A stretch of DNA of 64,000 bases from Arcicella rosea (GTDB taxonomy: Bacteria > Bacteroidota > Bacteroidia > Cytophagales > Spirosomataceae), in the NCBI RefSeq assembly GCF_014204325.1, contig NZ_JACHKT010000003.1, forward strand, positions 173,526 through 237,525, in the 5' to 3' direction. Position 1 is the stretch's first letter; every line of letters starts with the position of its first letter. This document shows, one piece after another, positions 36,375 to 45,240 of this stretch. Made by a program: the position numbers and the translations under genes. The notes below the pieces were generated by a model. It did no database searches. It worked only from the letters and a program-made list of their open reading frames with translations, and was not told where the DNA came from.

Positions 36375-37791
36375 TAACGAAAAAGACCCTTTTGAGGATA
36401 TTTTCAGAGATAAATTGTTTGATTTTGAATCTGAACCAAACGATAAACTCTGGAAATCAATAGAACCTCAACTCCCTGCTAATCCAGCAAGGATATTACC
36501 GTATTGGCAAATGACAGCAGTAGCAGTTTTGTTATTGCTGACAGGCATCGGTGTGTATTTAATGTCTTCATTAACCAATAATGAAACAGAAGAAACACAG
36601 ATTGAAAAAACAATTGAAAATGAGTTAAACAAAACTATTAATTCTGAGGTTATATCGGAAAAAAACAATAAAATCTCAAATAAAGAAAACAAATCAATAA
36701 TTATTGAGAAGAAATATTTACAAAATTCAGACAAATTAGTGCCTTCAACAACTGAAAGTTTAGTATCAAATAGTAATATTCAGCAAGAGAATTCAGCAGA
36801 GAATAAAAGAACAACTTTAAAAAATCAACAAAACAGACTGAAAGCAGAGGGGGTAATTCCGCCAGTAAATTTAGGTGATGATGTTCAGCCTGAGTTTTCT
36901 GATGGAGCAAAGCAAAATGGATTAGTCAATCAATATTCAAAAAAATATACGCCGAATAAAAGCAATAAAACAAATCGTTTTGCTGTATTCTCTGGTAAGC
37001 ATGAAAATATTGATGAGGAATCAGTAAACAACACAAGTGTTGAAGCAACAAAGTTTTCTGACCAACGTTATATTTTACTAAATACGCTTGATGGAAAAGC
37101 GTATCATCCATTTACAAATCATTTCAGAACACCGAAAATAAAGTATCGTGGACCAAAACCTACTGTATATTTTAAAGAATCGAAACCTGTAGAATGGTAT
37201 GTGAGTGCAATGCCACTGATTAATTATTATACCATCACAGCTAATGGGAATGATGCGAATTATGTTCATAAAATTGCAGTAAATGATGAGGCAGACCGAT
37301 TAGGTTTTTATACGCAGGCAGGTTTAGTTTTTACGTTGTCGGATAAATTTAAGCTAAGAACAGGTTTAACTTTCACTAAAACCAATCATAGTTTTAGTTA
37401 CCAAGTTCGTACAGATTCATTAGTGGTGCAGTCGCCCGATAATACTGGCGTAGATGCAAGTTTTGCAGAACTCAATAAAGTATATGCTCAATCAGCCTAT
37501 TATTTAGGTACAAAAATTGATTTACAATATACTTTTTTAAGAGGAGAATCACTTTCACATTATGTAAATGTAGGAGTGGAGGGAGCCTATAAAATTAATG
37601 GAAGTAAACAGTTGAATGCCTTTGCAAATATTGCTTATGGCATTACTCGTCAGATTGGAGATCATGCTTATTTGTTTGTAGAGCCAACTTATAGTTATTC
37701 GCTCAACCAACAAAGTGATTCAAATTCTTTATTATTAATTAAACCCAATAAAATAGGTTTTAATATTGGGATAAACTTCAAACTAAAATGA
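36361..37791 (+). CDS. Putative dual-membrane anti-sigma protein (inner-membrane helix plus outer-membrane barrel)
   Basis: The N-terminus 'DPFEDIFRDKLFDFESEPNDKLWKSIEPQL' is cytoplasmic and resembles sigma-binding segments paired with ECF factors. One helix 'MTAVAVLLLLTGIGVYLM' crosses the inner membrane near residue 50. A polar Asn/Lys/Ser-rich linker of about 200 residues could span the periplasm. From about residue 275 the sequence 'VEWYVSAMPLINYYTITANG...FKLRTGLTFTKTNHSFSYQV...FNIGINFKLK' alternates like an outer-membrane beta-barrel and ends in an aromatic-hydrophobic strand. This layout matches dual-membrane-spanning anti-sigma (Dma-type) proteins described in Bacteroides. I start at the ATG at 36361 rather than the TTG at 36352. 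Confidence 0.72.
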   Translation: MNALDNEKDPFEDIFRDKLFDFESEPNDKLWKSIEPQLPANPARILPYWQMTAVAVLLLLTGIGVYLMSSLTNNETEETQIEKTIENELNKTINSEVISEKNNKISNKENKSIIIEKKYLQNSDKLVPSTTESLVSNSNIQQENSAENKRTTLKNQQNRLKAEGVIPPVNLGDDVQPEFSDGAKQNGLVNQYSKKYTPNKSNKTNRFAVFSGKHENIDEESVNNTSVEATKFSDQRYILLNTLDGKAYHPFTNHFRTPKIKYRGPKPTVYFKESKPVEWYVSAMPLINYYTITANGNDANYVHKIAVNDEADRLGFYTQAGLVFTLSDKFKLRTGLTFTKTNHSFSYQVRTDSLVVQSPDNTGVDASFAELNKVYAQSAYYLGTKIDLQYTFLRGESLSHYVNVGVEGAYKINGSKQLNAFANIAYGITRQIGDHAYLFVEPTYSYSLNQQSDSNSLLLIKPNKIGFNIGINFKLK

Positions 37792-37892
37792 TAAGCGTAT
37801 TTAGTTTTTTCTGGAAAGGATTAGTGTGTATTGTATTAATTGTTGTTGGGCTAACAGTTGCTGTATTCAGTGGACAAGTTAGTAAATTATAA
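37788..37892 (+). CDS. 34-residue single-helix membrane peptide
   Basis: This open frame (34 aa) starts with an ATG that overlaps the TGA of the preceding barrel protein (ATGA). Its middle, 'GLVCIVLIVVGLTVAVFS', is one strongly hydrophobic helix with short ends 'MISVFSFFWK' and 'GQVSKL'. The stop-start overlap is typical of translational coupling, and the frame ends just before a perfect 17-bp hairpin, as a last gene in an operon would. I know no family. It may modulate the sigma/anti-sigma pair, or the frame may not be translated. Confidence 0.5.
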   Translation: MISVFSFFWKGLVCIVLIVVGLTVAVFSGQVSKL

Positions 37893-37898
37893 ACTAAG

Positions 37899-37942
37899 AT
37901 TTATTTGAGGAGTATCACGATTGAAATACTCCTCAAATAAAT
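37899..37942. terminator. Hairpin closing the sigma operon
   Basis: Arms of 17 bases (37899-37915 and 37926-37942) are perfectly complementary around a 10-base loop. It lies between two convergent operons. T tracts are short, so efficiency is uncertain. Confidence 0.65.
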
Positions 37943-37953
37943 AAACCATTTCT

Positions 37954-38880
37954 TTATATCAGTATAGTAAAATGTAAATTTAACCTTGCATTCGCTTTTA
38001 ATTCTCCTCCAGATAAATCTTGCATAATTGGTTCTTGATAATTTATTCCCATCGAAAAGCTTTTGTAATACGATTCAACTCCAAGAGCACCAAAAGTAGA
38101 GTATCCTCCAGTTTGAGTATTGATGATTTTATTTTTTGTATCAAAAGCAGCATCCTCAAACGAAAGACCAACATTAGGAATAATTGTAAAATCTGAATTG
38201 ATTTTTTTGAAATAAAGTAAAGCCAAATTGGTGTTAAGTCTATTCCCAAATTGGTAATTATCACTGTTGGGGGTATTGATTTTGTAAGAAAAATCATAAT
38301 TCAACCCCCAATCTTTATGACGAATTGTATAAACCAAATTAAGTAAAAAATCTACGCTTCCAGTTCCTAATTGGAAATTGGCATTGGCTACTTCTGTTTC
38401 ACTCAATAAATCAAATTTATACTTTCCTAATGGTAATTTTATACCGCCGCCAATCAGTAAGTTATGATTAAATTGATGATTTACGGTATCGTTCACTGTA
38501 TTGATAACATTATAATTAGCCAATGCAGTAACATCACCAAAACCATTCAAATGAAGTTGTTTGCCCGTTTTCTGAATAGTTTGCTGATTAATTAAATAAG
38601 GTACAAAAGCCAAAACTTGTACTTTTTTAAATGGATAAGCTCTAGCCCACAGCTCAGTTTTCCAGAAATCCTCTCTAGCTTTTAGGTTCACACTGCTCAA
38701 ATGTGAATCATAACTTTTATAAGAGTATCGTAAACCGACAAAACCTTTGTGTGATTGCGGTAAAATTCCAAAAAATGAGCCTCCATTGCCACATCCACAA
38801 ACTTCACAGGCTAAAATATTTGTATGACTAATTAGTGTAATAAAAATTGAAACTATAAAAATCTGAATAGCTTTTATCAT
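37954..38880 (-). CDS. Outer-membrane protein with CxxCxC mature N-terminus, MbnP/MbnH-linked
   Basis: A signal peptide ends at 'HTNILA', and the mature chain then begins 'CEVCGCGNGGSFFGILPQ', three cysteines in CxxCxC spacing that could bind a soft metal or carry lipid. The remainder alternates like a beta-barrel: 'GFVGLRYSYKSYDSHLSS', 'FGDVTALANYNVI', 'GGGIKLPLGKYKFDL' and the closing 'LKANARLNLHFTILI'. I know no named family; similar porin-like proteins follow di-haem peroxidases in Bacteroidota. It is 15 bases downstream of the MbnH-like gene in the same operon. It could be the outer-membrane export or import partner for the metal (inference). Confidence 0.65.
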   Translation of the reverse strand: MIKAIQIFIVSIFITLISHTNILACEVCGCGNGGSFFGILPQSHKGFVGLRYSYKSYDSHLSSVNLKAREDFWKTELWARAYPFKKVQVLAFVPYLINQQTIQKTGKQLHLNGFGDVTALANYNVINTVNDTVNHQFNHNLLIGGGIKLPLGKYKFDLLSETEVANANFQLGTGSVDFLLNLVYTIRHKDWGLNYDFSYKINTPNSDNYQFGNRLNTNLALLYFKKINSDFTIIPNVGLSFEDAAFDTKNKIINTQTGGYSTFGALGVESYYKSFSMGINYQEPIMQDLSGGELKANARLNLHFTILI

Positions 38881-38895
38881 AATATTTTTTGTTGA

Positions 38896-39993
38896 TTAAG
38901 GAGTAAACCTTTTATCTGTAAGAAATTCTCTATCAGTAAGTGTTCTTAAAAATGCAATAATTTGTGTTTTTTCTGTAGCCGTTAGAGGAATGCCAAGTTT
39001 GCCATTTTGATTAAGCAATGGGTCAAGATTTTGAGTCGCCGTAACCGTAGTCATATAATGATTCATTACTTCATCCAATGTTTGGAATCGTCCATCGTGC
39101 ATATAAGGTTTTGTTGCTTCCACATTTCTCAAACTTGGCACTTTAAACTTATTTTTATCTTCGGGCATTTCAGTTACTCGCATTCTGCCGTCGTCAATTA
39201 CAGGTTCGATAAATGCTTTTTTTACACCATCCACCATTCTATAAACTACTTGTTGGCGTTCTGTTGGCGGTAAACCGTTATTTCTGAAACTTCCATCACT
39301 AAACAATTCACCAGCATGGCATGAAGAACACTTTTGTTTGAATAATTCCATTCCAGCCAATTCCGTGGCATTAAAAATCACACCCTCTTCCTTTCTCATG
39401 AATTTATCATACCGAGAATTTGCAGAAACCAAAGACAATAAAAACTGTGAAAGCGCTTTCAAAAATCGTTCGGAAGTAATTTCTGTTGAACCAAAGGCAT
39501 TTTTGAACATGACAGGATATTTTTCTGTCTTTCTTAATTTTTCTAATACATTCGGTACCTTATCGTCCATTTCAACTGGATTTTCGATTGGGGAAATCGC
39601 AAAAAGGTCTAAGTCAAAAACACCACCATCCCATCCAAAAGTTTTTTCCCAGGCTAAGTTTTGTAATGATGAAGAATTTCTTAGTCCAATCTGATCATCA
39701 ATTCCATGACTTAAATCATGCAAATGATGCGTAAAACCAAAGTCTTGACGATGGCATTCACCACAAGACATTGAGCCATCTCTTGAAAGAATTCCATCAT
39801 AAAACAAACTTTTCCCTAATTCAAAACCTTCTTTAGTGATTGGATTCTTCTCTATTTTATAGACAGGGCTTTGGAAATTGCTGGGCTGATAAAATAGTTT
39901 TTCAGGCTCAATTACCACATCTGGCTGTTTTGAGCAAGAAAAAACCATCAGAAATAGCAACAGTATGCTGGTGGTTAAGAATAGATTTTTCAT
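38896..39993 (-). CDS. Di-haem cytochrome c peroxidase, MbnH-like lipoprotein
   Basis: This is a two-haem periplasmic enzyme of the CcpA/MauG/MbnH superfamily. Haem sites are 'CGECH' and 'CSSCH' (Cys87 and Cys232 when counted from the ATG at 40023). 'PYMHDGRFQTLDEVMNHY' near the C-terminus is family-typical. The lipobox 'LMVFSCSK' makes it a lipoprotein. I use the ATG at 39993; ATGs at 40005 and 40023 are possible. MbnH enzymes oxidise a tryptophan of their partner MbnP to kynurenine, creating a copper site. An MbnP-family gene lies directly upstream, which favours MbnH over a hydrogen-peroxide-detoxifying peroxidase. Confidence 0.85.
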   Translation of the reverse strand: MKNLFLTTSILLLFLMVFSCSKQPDVVIEPEKLFYQPSNFQSPVYKIEKNPITKEGFELGKSLFYDGILSRDGSMSCGECHRQDFGFTHHLHDLSHGIDDQIGLRNSSSLQNLAWEKTFGWDGGVFDLDLFAISPIENPVEMDDKVPNVLEKLRKTEKYPVMFKNAFGSTEITSERFLKALSQFLLSLVSANSRYDKFMRKEEGVIFNATELAGMELFKQKCSSCHAGELFSDGSFRNNGLPPTERQQVVYRMVDGVKKAFIEPVIDDGRMRVTEMPEDKNKFKVPSLRNVEATKPYMHDGRFQTLDEVMNHYMTTVTATQNLDPLLNQNGKLGIPLTATEKTQIIAFLRTLTDREFLTDKRFTP

Positions 39994-40052
39994 GTCTAAT
40001 TTCATTAAACTTCTACTCCTCAATTTAACGAAGAGTAGAAGTGTTTCTATTA

Positions 40053-40862
40053 TTATTGAGCATCATTATGAACATGATCTACACTAAACATCGACTTGTA
40101 GTTATCGGCAATTGGAATTGCTGCTGTAATACCATGTACCAGATTGGTTTGTGCTAATTTTATTTGTGTTGTCCCGTTGAATACTTTCGAAATATCAACA
40201 AACAAGTGTACTTCTGGAGCAATATTACCACGAACTGTCGCTGCATTTGCGAGTGGCAAGGTAACTGTGCGAAGATTATTGGCGGTTTTTGTCGTCATTC
40301 CTCCGAAACCTCCTACGTGCAGTTGAAAAGGTCTTTTACCAGTAGCATTTGTTGGAACAACAGAAGAAGTACCTTCAAATTTGAAGAAAATATAACCTGA
40401 ATTCCAAGCCCAATACATTCCGTCATCACCATAAGAAGCTGGGTCTAACACGCCAACTCTTTGGCTGATGTCAGAAGTACTTCTAGTGCTATCTACACCC
40501 ACCATGAAAGAAACTTCCTTGTAATTTCCCGCAGGAACATCTTTCAATTCAGCTTCAAGACTACCAGCATCAGACTGTTTTACCAAGAAATAGTTGTTCG
40601 GGAATTTAACTACTGTTCCATCTTCTTTCTTGAACGAAACATTAGAAATAAAGTAATTCAATGTAGTAACCGTAAAATCTTCGCCAGAACTGTTGGTATA
40701 AGCACCTGTTCCAAGCACTAAAGATTTGTCTCCCACTTTATTGTCGAAAGAAAGTGTAATTGAATTTTTATCATTCGGATTAATTTCGTCATTTTTGCAA
40801 GAAGCACCTGTGATAATAATTACTAAAAATACTAAGAATGTAAAAAATTTATTCGTTTTCAT
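40053..40862 (-). CDS. MbnP-family lipoprotein, predicted copper-binding
   Basis: A lipoprotein signal ends at 'IITGASCKND'. The domain then opens 'ITLSFDNKVGDKSLVLGTG' and 'DFTVTTLNYFISNVSF', and continues 'VSFMVGVDSTRSTSDISQRVGVLDP' (in parts). The hallmark 'GMYWAWNSGYIFFKFEG' holds two tryptophans, one of which is a candidate for oxidation to kynurenine by the adjacent MbnH-like enzyme. 'APEVHLFVDISKVFNG' and a His-containing end 'MFSVDHVHNDAQ' offer further metal ligands. An open frame extends to 40910, but the ATG at 40862 fits the signal peptide. Copper binding is known for the family and not tested here. Confidence 0.85.
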   Translation of the reverse strand: MKTNKFFTFLVFLVIIITGASCKNDEINPNDKNSITLSFDNKVGDKSLVLGTGAYTNSSGEDFTVTTLNYFISNVSFKKEDGTVVKFPNNYFLVKQSDAGSLEAELKDVPAGNYKEVSFMVGVDSTRSTSDISQRVGVLDPASYGDDGMYWAWNSGYIFFKFEGTSSVVPTNATGKRPFQLHVGGFGGMTTKTANNLRTVTLPLANAATVRGNIAPEVHLFVDISKVFNGTTQIKLAQTNLVHGITAAIPIADNYKSMFSVDHVHNDAQ

Positions 40863-41006
40863 ATTTGTATATTTTGAGGTACAGCAGAAGGCAAAACAAT
40901 TTGCCATCAACTGACACAGATTTTTTAAAATTAAAATTTTCTTTATAATGATTTTATCTAAAATGTATTGGTAGAGAAAAGCTGATATCCTCTACCAATT
41001 TAAGGT

Positions 41007-42641
41007 TTACTTCACCTTCAAAAACAAAGCAAGTCCAAACAAACTCACTACCAAAACGCCCAAAGCCGAGAAGATAGTAGCGATGTCACGGATGTCTTTT
41101 CCTGCCCAATCCATCAATAAAAATTTGTGTAATACGCCAAAAGAAAGTCCTTCACGGCGGTCTGAATCAACGATTTGTGCCGCTAATCTGCTGGTGGCTG
41201 GTTCTACATAATAAGTCAAATGGTTATCAGTTGCCAAAGCTAATTTTACTACTGGCAAGCGTTTGTTTACAAAACCATACTCTTTGTCGAATTTTGTTAA
41301 ATAGCTCGTTGAAGCAATGGCTGGCAAAGTACTTTCGTCTTCACTTGTTTCTGCACTTTCTCCTAATTCACAACAAGCTGGGTCGCCACCCGTTTTTCCT
41401 TGTTCAATAAAATGTCCGACCAATGCTTTAGCATGAAGCATAATGCCGTCTAGTAAAAGGCTGGCGGTTTGTACATCATAATAAGCCACATTCGGTTTGG
41501 CATCAGGCTTTTTGCCTTCGCTCATTTTTTCGGCTTTGTCTTGTTGTTCTTTTTTCCAAGCTCCTTTTTCTTCCGATTTTGTATATACTTGGTAATACAA
41601 TTTGTCGTCGATTGTGGCTAAAGAAAGATTTGAAACCTTAGCCCAGTCTAAAGGCAAAGCCAAAGTAGCCGTTTGTAAATCTGCTGTTTTGATACTTGGT
41701 TGATAGAAATACTTGATGCGTTCGTCGGGCGTAAGTTTTTTTGTAGCGTGATAAGCTCCCGAAAAAGCGAAAGTAAAAGTGACAAAAGCAACCCAAAGCC
41801 CAATTTGACGGTGATATTTTCGTAAAATTCCTACTTTATCGTTGGCATTGCGTGGCTTTTTGAATTTTCCCCACATGAAACCATAAATTACCAAACCGCT
41901 AATCATTGAAATAATGATGATAGCAAGGAAGCCAATCATGATGAAAATCCTGAGCGTATTATTGGAAATTTTTGTCAAGAAATCCCAGTTGTGAAAAGTT
42001 CTGAATACCCACAAAAATGCTTTTCTACGGTTTTCGTTGAAATTTGCTAAACGTGTTTGTTCAGTTTCTACATAAATATCCATTCCGTCTGCACGGTCGA
42101 ATGATACTTTCCAAACGGGCAACAAACGATTCACATAAGCGTATTCTTCATCAAAATCTGTAATTTCTTCAATACTTTTAATGGCTGATTTTGGGTCTTC
42201 TGTAAAATAGCGAGCCAAAAATTCTGCGTACTTTTTATCGCCATTTTCAAGCATTTTGGCATCCGTAGCATTGAAGTACGCCAAACGATTACTTACTCTT
42301 TTTACTTGATAATAAGTTTGGTCATTGAAGCTGACAATTCTGAAATTTTTAAATTCAGTAATTTCATTTTTGTTCAATACTTCTTGCAAAGACAATTTGA
42401 TTTGTGCTTGATTTACAGCCTCTGGCTTTACAAATTCGTGTGCCAATTTTACTTTAAACCAATGCGACATAAAAGGGTGCATCATTCCTGAAATACACCA
42501 AAAGATTACAGGAATCATCGTAATCAAACCGATGATTCTGTGCCAACGATAAATATTTCGTTTGACTTTTTTCTTTATTCCTCCTAAGTACGATTCTTTC
42601 TGAATCGTGTCGTCGGCTACTTCTACAATATTATTTGCCAT
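41007..42641 (-). CDS. PepSY-associated membrane protein, possible metal reductase
   Basis: This is an inner-membrane protein (544 aa) of the PepSY-TM group often paired with TonB receptors. The first helix, 'WHRIIGLITMIPVIFWCISG', is followed by a large periplasmic PepSY region, a second helix 'IFIMIGFLAIIIISMISGLVIYGFMW' (in parts), a third 'HRQIGLWVAFVTFTFAFSGAYHA' (in parts), another periplasmic part and a last helix 'IFSALGVLVVSLFGLALFLKVK'. His residues flanking the helices could hold haem. The second periplasmic part contains 'GGDPACCELGES', a vicinal Cys pair I have not seen as a family feature. It lies between the TonB receptor and MbnP. Confidence 0.82.
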   Translation of the reverse strand: MANNIVEVADDTIQKESYLGGIKKKVKRNIYRWHRIIGLITMIPVIFWCISGMMHPFMSHWFKVKLAHEFVKPEAVNQAQIKLSLQEVLNKNEITEFKNFRIVSFNDQTYYQVKRVSNRLAYFNATDAKMLENGDKKYAEFLARYFTEDPKSAIKSIEEITDFDEEYAYVNRLLPVWKVSFDRADGMDIYVETEQTRLANFNENRRKAFLWVFRTFHNWDFLTKISNNTLRIFIMIGFLAIIIISMISGLVIYGFMWGKFKKPRNANDKVGILRKYHRQIGLWVAFVTFTFAFSGAYHATKKLTPDERIKYFYQPSIKTADLQTATLALPLDWAKVSNLSLATIDDKLYYQVYTKSEEKGAWKKEQQDKAEKMSEGKKPDAKPNVAYYDVQTASLLLDGIMLHAKALVGHFIEQGKTGGDPACCELGESAETSEDESTLPAIASTSYLTKFDKEYGFVNKRLPVVKLALATDNHLTYYVEPATSRLAAQIVDSDRREGLSFGVLHKFLLMDWAGKDIRDIATIFSALGVLVVSLFGLALFLKVK

Positions 42642-42670
42642 GTTTTTTTATTTAATTAGTGAGTTGTGAA

Positions 42671-42857
42671 TTAGTGATTGAGTGATTTTTTTGATTTGGG
42701 AGTGTCTCCAAGTAATCTATTTTATTGTAGCGGTAACCCTTGCGGTTACCGTATAATTCGAGGTAACCGCAAGGGTTACCGCTACAACAACATATTCTAA
42801 AAGACACTTAGTGAGTGTGAATTAATAATTGCTTTCATATAATCACTCAATCACTAA
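42671..42857. repeat. Nested inverted repeat around a REP pair
   Basis: A 17-base sequence TTAGTGATTGAGTGATT (42671-42687) recurs exactly inverted at 42841-42857. It encloses the REP-like doublet described next. The outer copies belong to the low-complexity TCACTCAATCACT family seen elsewhere in the window. Confidence 0.65.
42725..42787. repeat. REP-like doublet (BIME-like), GTAG-CGGTAACC family
   Basis: Arms of 26 bases (42725-42750 and 42762-42787) are perfectly complementary around an 11-base spacer. Each arm is itself a small palindrome, CGGTAACC and GGTTACCG around CTTGC, preceded by GTAG, the tetranucleotide found at the foot of known REP hairpins. A single copy with compensated bases lies at 51747-51767. 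It occupies the gap between the TonB receptor and PepSY genes. Confidence 0.85.
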
Positions 42858-42876
42858 CTCACTCAATCTCTCAATA

Positions 42877-45240
42877 TCATTTCCCCGTAAAATTGTACTG
42901 CAAGCCAATCACCACTGTACGTGGAGCGGCTGGTGTGAAGGTTGTTCTGTCACTAGCATTATTACCTCTTGAAGCTTGATTGGCGTACAATTCGTCCGTC
43001 AAGTTCATGATGTTCGTAAATACTTCAATGCCTTTGAATTGATAACCTGCACGGAAATTCAATACGCTTACACCCGAAAGTCCGAAAGCGGTTTTGTCGT
43101 TGTACATCACCGTATTAATTTGGTTTTGGTAGTACGACGACAAACGTTGCCACTCGATAGCAGCACGCAATCCTTTCGCCCATTTTGGTTTGTAAGTGAT
43201 TTCAGAATTGGCAATAAACGAGGGTGCTGAAGGCATATCTTTTCCGTTTACGTCTTTTATAGCATCCGAAGCTCTTGTACTCAAAGTAAATTCGATAAAA
43301 CGGTGAACGGCATTTGTTCCGCCAAAACGGATAAACCATTCTGAACTAGGTTTATATGTAATGCCGTACTCGATACCTTTGTGCAAAGTTTTTCCAGCAG
43401 ATTGGTAATCAGTAGAGTTGTCGGGCTGACGAATACTTAATAATTCGTTTTTACCATTCATTTCATAATAGGCAACGTCGATATAAATTTTGTTATCCAA
43501 GAACGAAGCCCAACCGCCTACTTCTTTGTTGTCGAAATAGGCAGGTGTTAAATTATAGTAAAATGGATTCGCACTTCCCGTAGGTGTTTTACGGAAAACA
43601 GCCGTTAAGCCCGGAGGCGAGAAGCCTTGTGAATAATTGGCATAAATTCCTTTTCCATTGCCTAAATCATAAGTTGCTCCGATTTTTGGCGTTACTTGGC
43701 TATACTCTTTTGTTCCTTCGGCGTTGTTGTCCAAATAGTTTAAATAATCAAAAGCCATACGGTCGTAACGAAGTCCTAATGAAAGTCTTAATTTTTGGAT
43801 GGGTTCAAAATCAAATTGTGAGAATAAACCAGTGTTAAAGATTTTAGCATCATACTTGGCTACAAAAACATCTGGATTTTCTTTTACCAAAGTATATTTT
43901 TCAACCGATTTTCCATCAGCACGCAGTTTCGCTGAAAGGTCGATTGTATAAGAACGATACGGATTTGTTGAATAATCATAAGTACCACCAACTAACAAAC
44001 GAGCTTTCAAGAAATTGAATTTCTGTGAATGCTGTGCCAATACGCCATAAGAAGTAAATGAATTATCATTGATTTCGCCTTTGGCAGTCGTCGCTCCAGT
44101 CGTCCAACGGATTTGATAACTTGGATTTTGTCCGACAGAATTATTACGATAATATGGCGTAATAGTCGTTTCTGCATTGGCATTCCAAGTATGTTCTAAA
44201 GAAATTTTGGCACGTGTCGCCAATACTTTTCTGTAAGTAAAATCAGAAGTTGAAGAATATTCTCTTTTGTAAAATGCGATTGAATCAACGCTTCCGCCTG
44301 TTTGTGAGTAGTAATCGTTATAAGCCAAAGTACTTACTAAGCGGGTTTTATCAGAAAGTTTGTACTCTGCTCTGGCATTGAAAGAAGTTTTGTCGAAATC
44401 ACTTCTTGATTGCCAAGAATCTACTTGTTTCGCCACATAACCGCCTAAGTACAAACCAAATTTGCCAACTGTTGCCCCTGCTCCGTATTGAATTCTTTTA
44501 TAACCATAATTATCAAACTGAATCCCAACTCTTGCCGTAGGAACAGCCGTTGGGCGTTGTGTAATAAAGTTAATCGCACCGCCAACGGCTTCTGGGCCGT
44601 ATAAAGAGGAAGCTGGGCCTTTTACTACTTCTACCGATGAAACTGAAAATACATTCATTTCAATAATGGCATTGTGGTTGAAAACGCCCATCGGACGAAT
44701 CGGGACGCCATCTTCTAAATACAAAAAGTAAGCAGCCGTTCCCATTGGTTGACGAATGCCCATCCCATGCTGTTCGTTGTTGTAGTTCATCATCACTACG
44801 CCTGGCGTTTTGTTGATGATTTCGTACATACTTGTTGGCTTGGCATCGTTAATCAAGGTTGAAGACAATTTTGAAATCGCCACAGGAGCTTGTGTACGCA
44901 AACTTGCTTCACGGTTGGCAGTTACTACTACTTGTTGAAGGTTTTCAACCGAAGGTTCTAAAGCAATACTAAATGTTTGGTCAGCTTTGTAATCGACCTC
45001 TAAAGACTGAAAACCAATACTTGAGATTGAAATTTTATTAATTTTCTCCTTGGTTTTCAAGGCAAATTCACCGTTGATATTGGTAGTTGTTCCAGTGCTT
45101 GTGCCTAAAGCTCTTACCGATGCACCTACTACGGGTTCTTTGGTTGAGTTGTCGAAAATTTTACCTTTAATGATGTGTTGAGCAAAAGAAGTACTTGCCG
45201 TCAATAAAATGACGAACATGAATTGGAAAATATTTTTCAT
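42877..45240 (-). CDS. TonB-dependent receptor, probable metal-chelate transporter
   Basis: This outer-membrane receptor is driven by TonB. The signal peptide 'MFVILLTASTSFAQ' precedes a carboxypeptidase-like domain 'IKGKIFDNSTKEPVVGASV'. The plug follows: 'LQQVVVTANREASL', 'SMYEIINKTPGVVMMN' and 'VEVVKGPASSLYGPEAVGGAINFITQRP' (in parts). The barrel runs to 'APRTVVIGLQYNFTGK' at the end. No SusD partner is present, which points to a metal or siderophore ligand rather than a glycan. The ATG at 45240 is chosen because it starts the signal peptide, although the frame is open to 45405. Neighbours suggest copper (inference). Confidence 0.9.
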   Translation of the reverse strand: MKNIFQFMFVILLTASTSFAQHIIKGKIFDNSTKEPVVGASVRALGTSTGTTTNINGEFALKTKEKINKISISSIGFQSLEVDYKADQTFSIALEPSVENLQQVVVTANREASLRTQAPVAISKLSSTLINDAKPTSMYEIINKTPGVVMMNYNNEQHGMGIRQPMGTAAYFLYLEDGVPIRPMGVFNHNAIIEMNVFSVSSVEVVKGPASSLYGPEAVGGAINFITQRPTAVPTARVGIQFDNYGYKRIQYGAGATVGKFGLYLGGYVAKQVDSWQSRSDFDKTSFNARAEYKLSDKTRLVSTLAYNDYYSQTGGSVDSIAFYKREYSSTSDFTYRKVLATRAKISLEHTWNANAETTITPYYRNNSVGQNPSYQIRWTTGATTAKGEINDNSFTSYGVLAQHSQKFNFLKARLLVGGTYDYSTNPYRSYTIDLSAKLRADGKSVEKYTLVKENPDVFVAKYDAKIFNTGLFSQFDFEPIQKLRLSLGLRYDRMAFDYLNYLDNNAEGTKEYSQVTPKIGATYDLGNGKGIYANYSQGFSPPGLTAVFRKTPTGSANPFYYNLTPAYFDNKEVGGWASFLDNKIYIDVAYYEMNGKNELLSIRQPDNSTDYQSAGKTLHKGIEYGITYKPSSEWFIRFGGTNAVHRFIEFTLSTRASDAIKDVNGKDMPSAPSFIANSEITYKPKWAKGLRAAIEWQRLSSYYQNQINTVMYNDKTAFGLSGVSVLNFRAGYQFKGIEVFTNIMNLTDELYANQASRGNNASDRTTFTPAAPRTVVIGLQYNFTGK

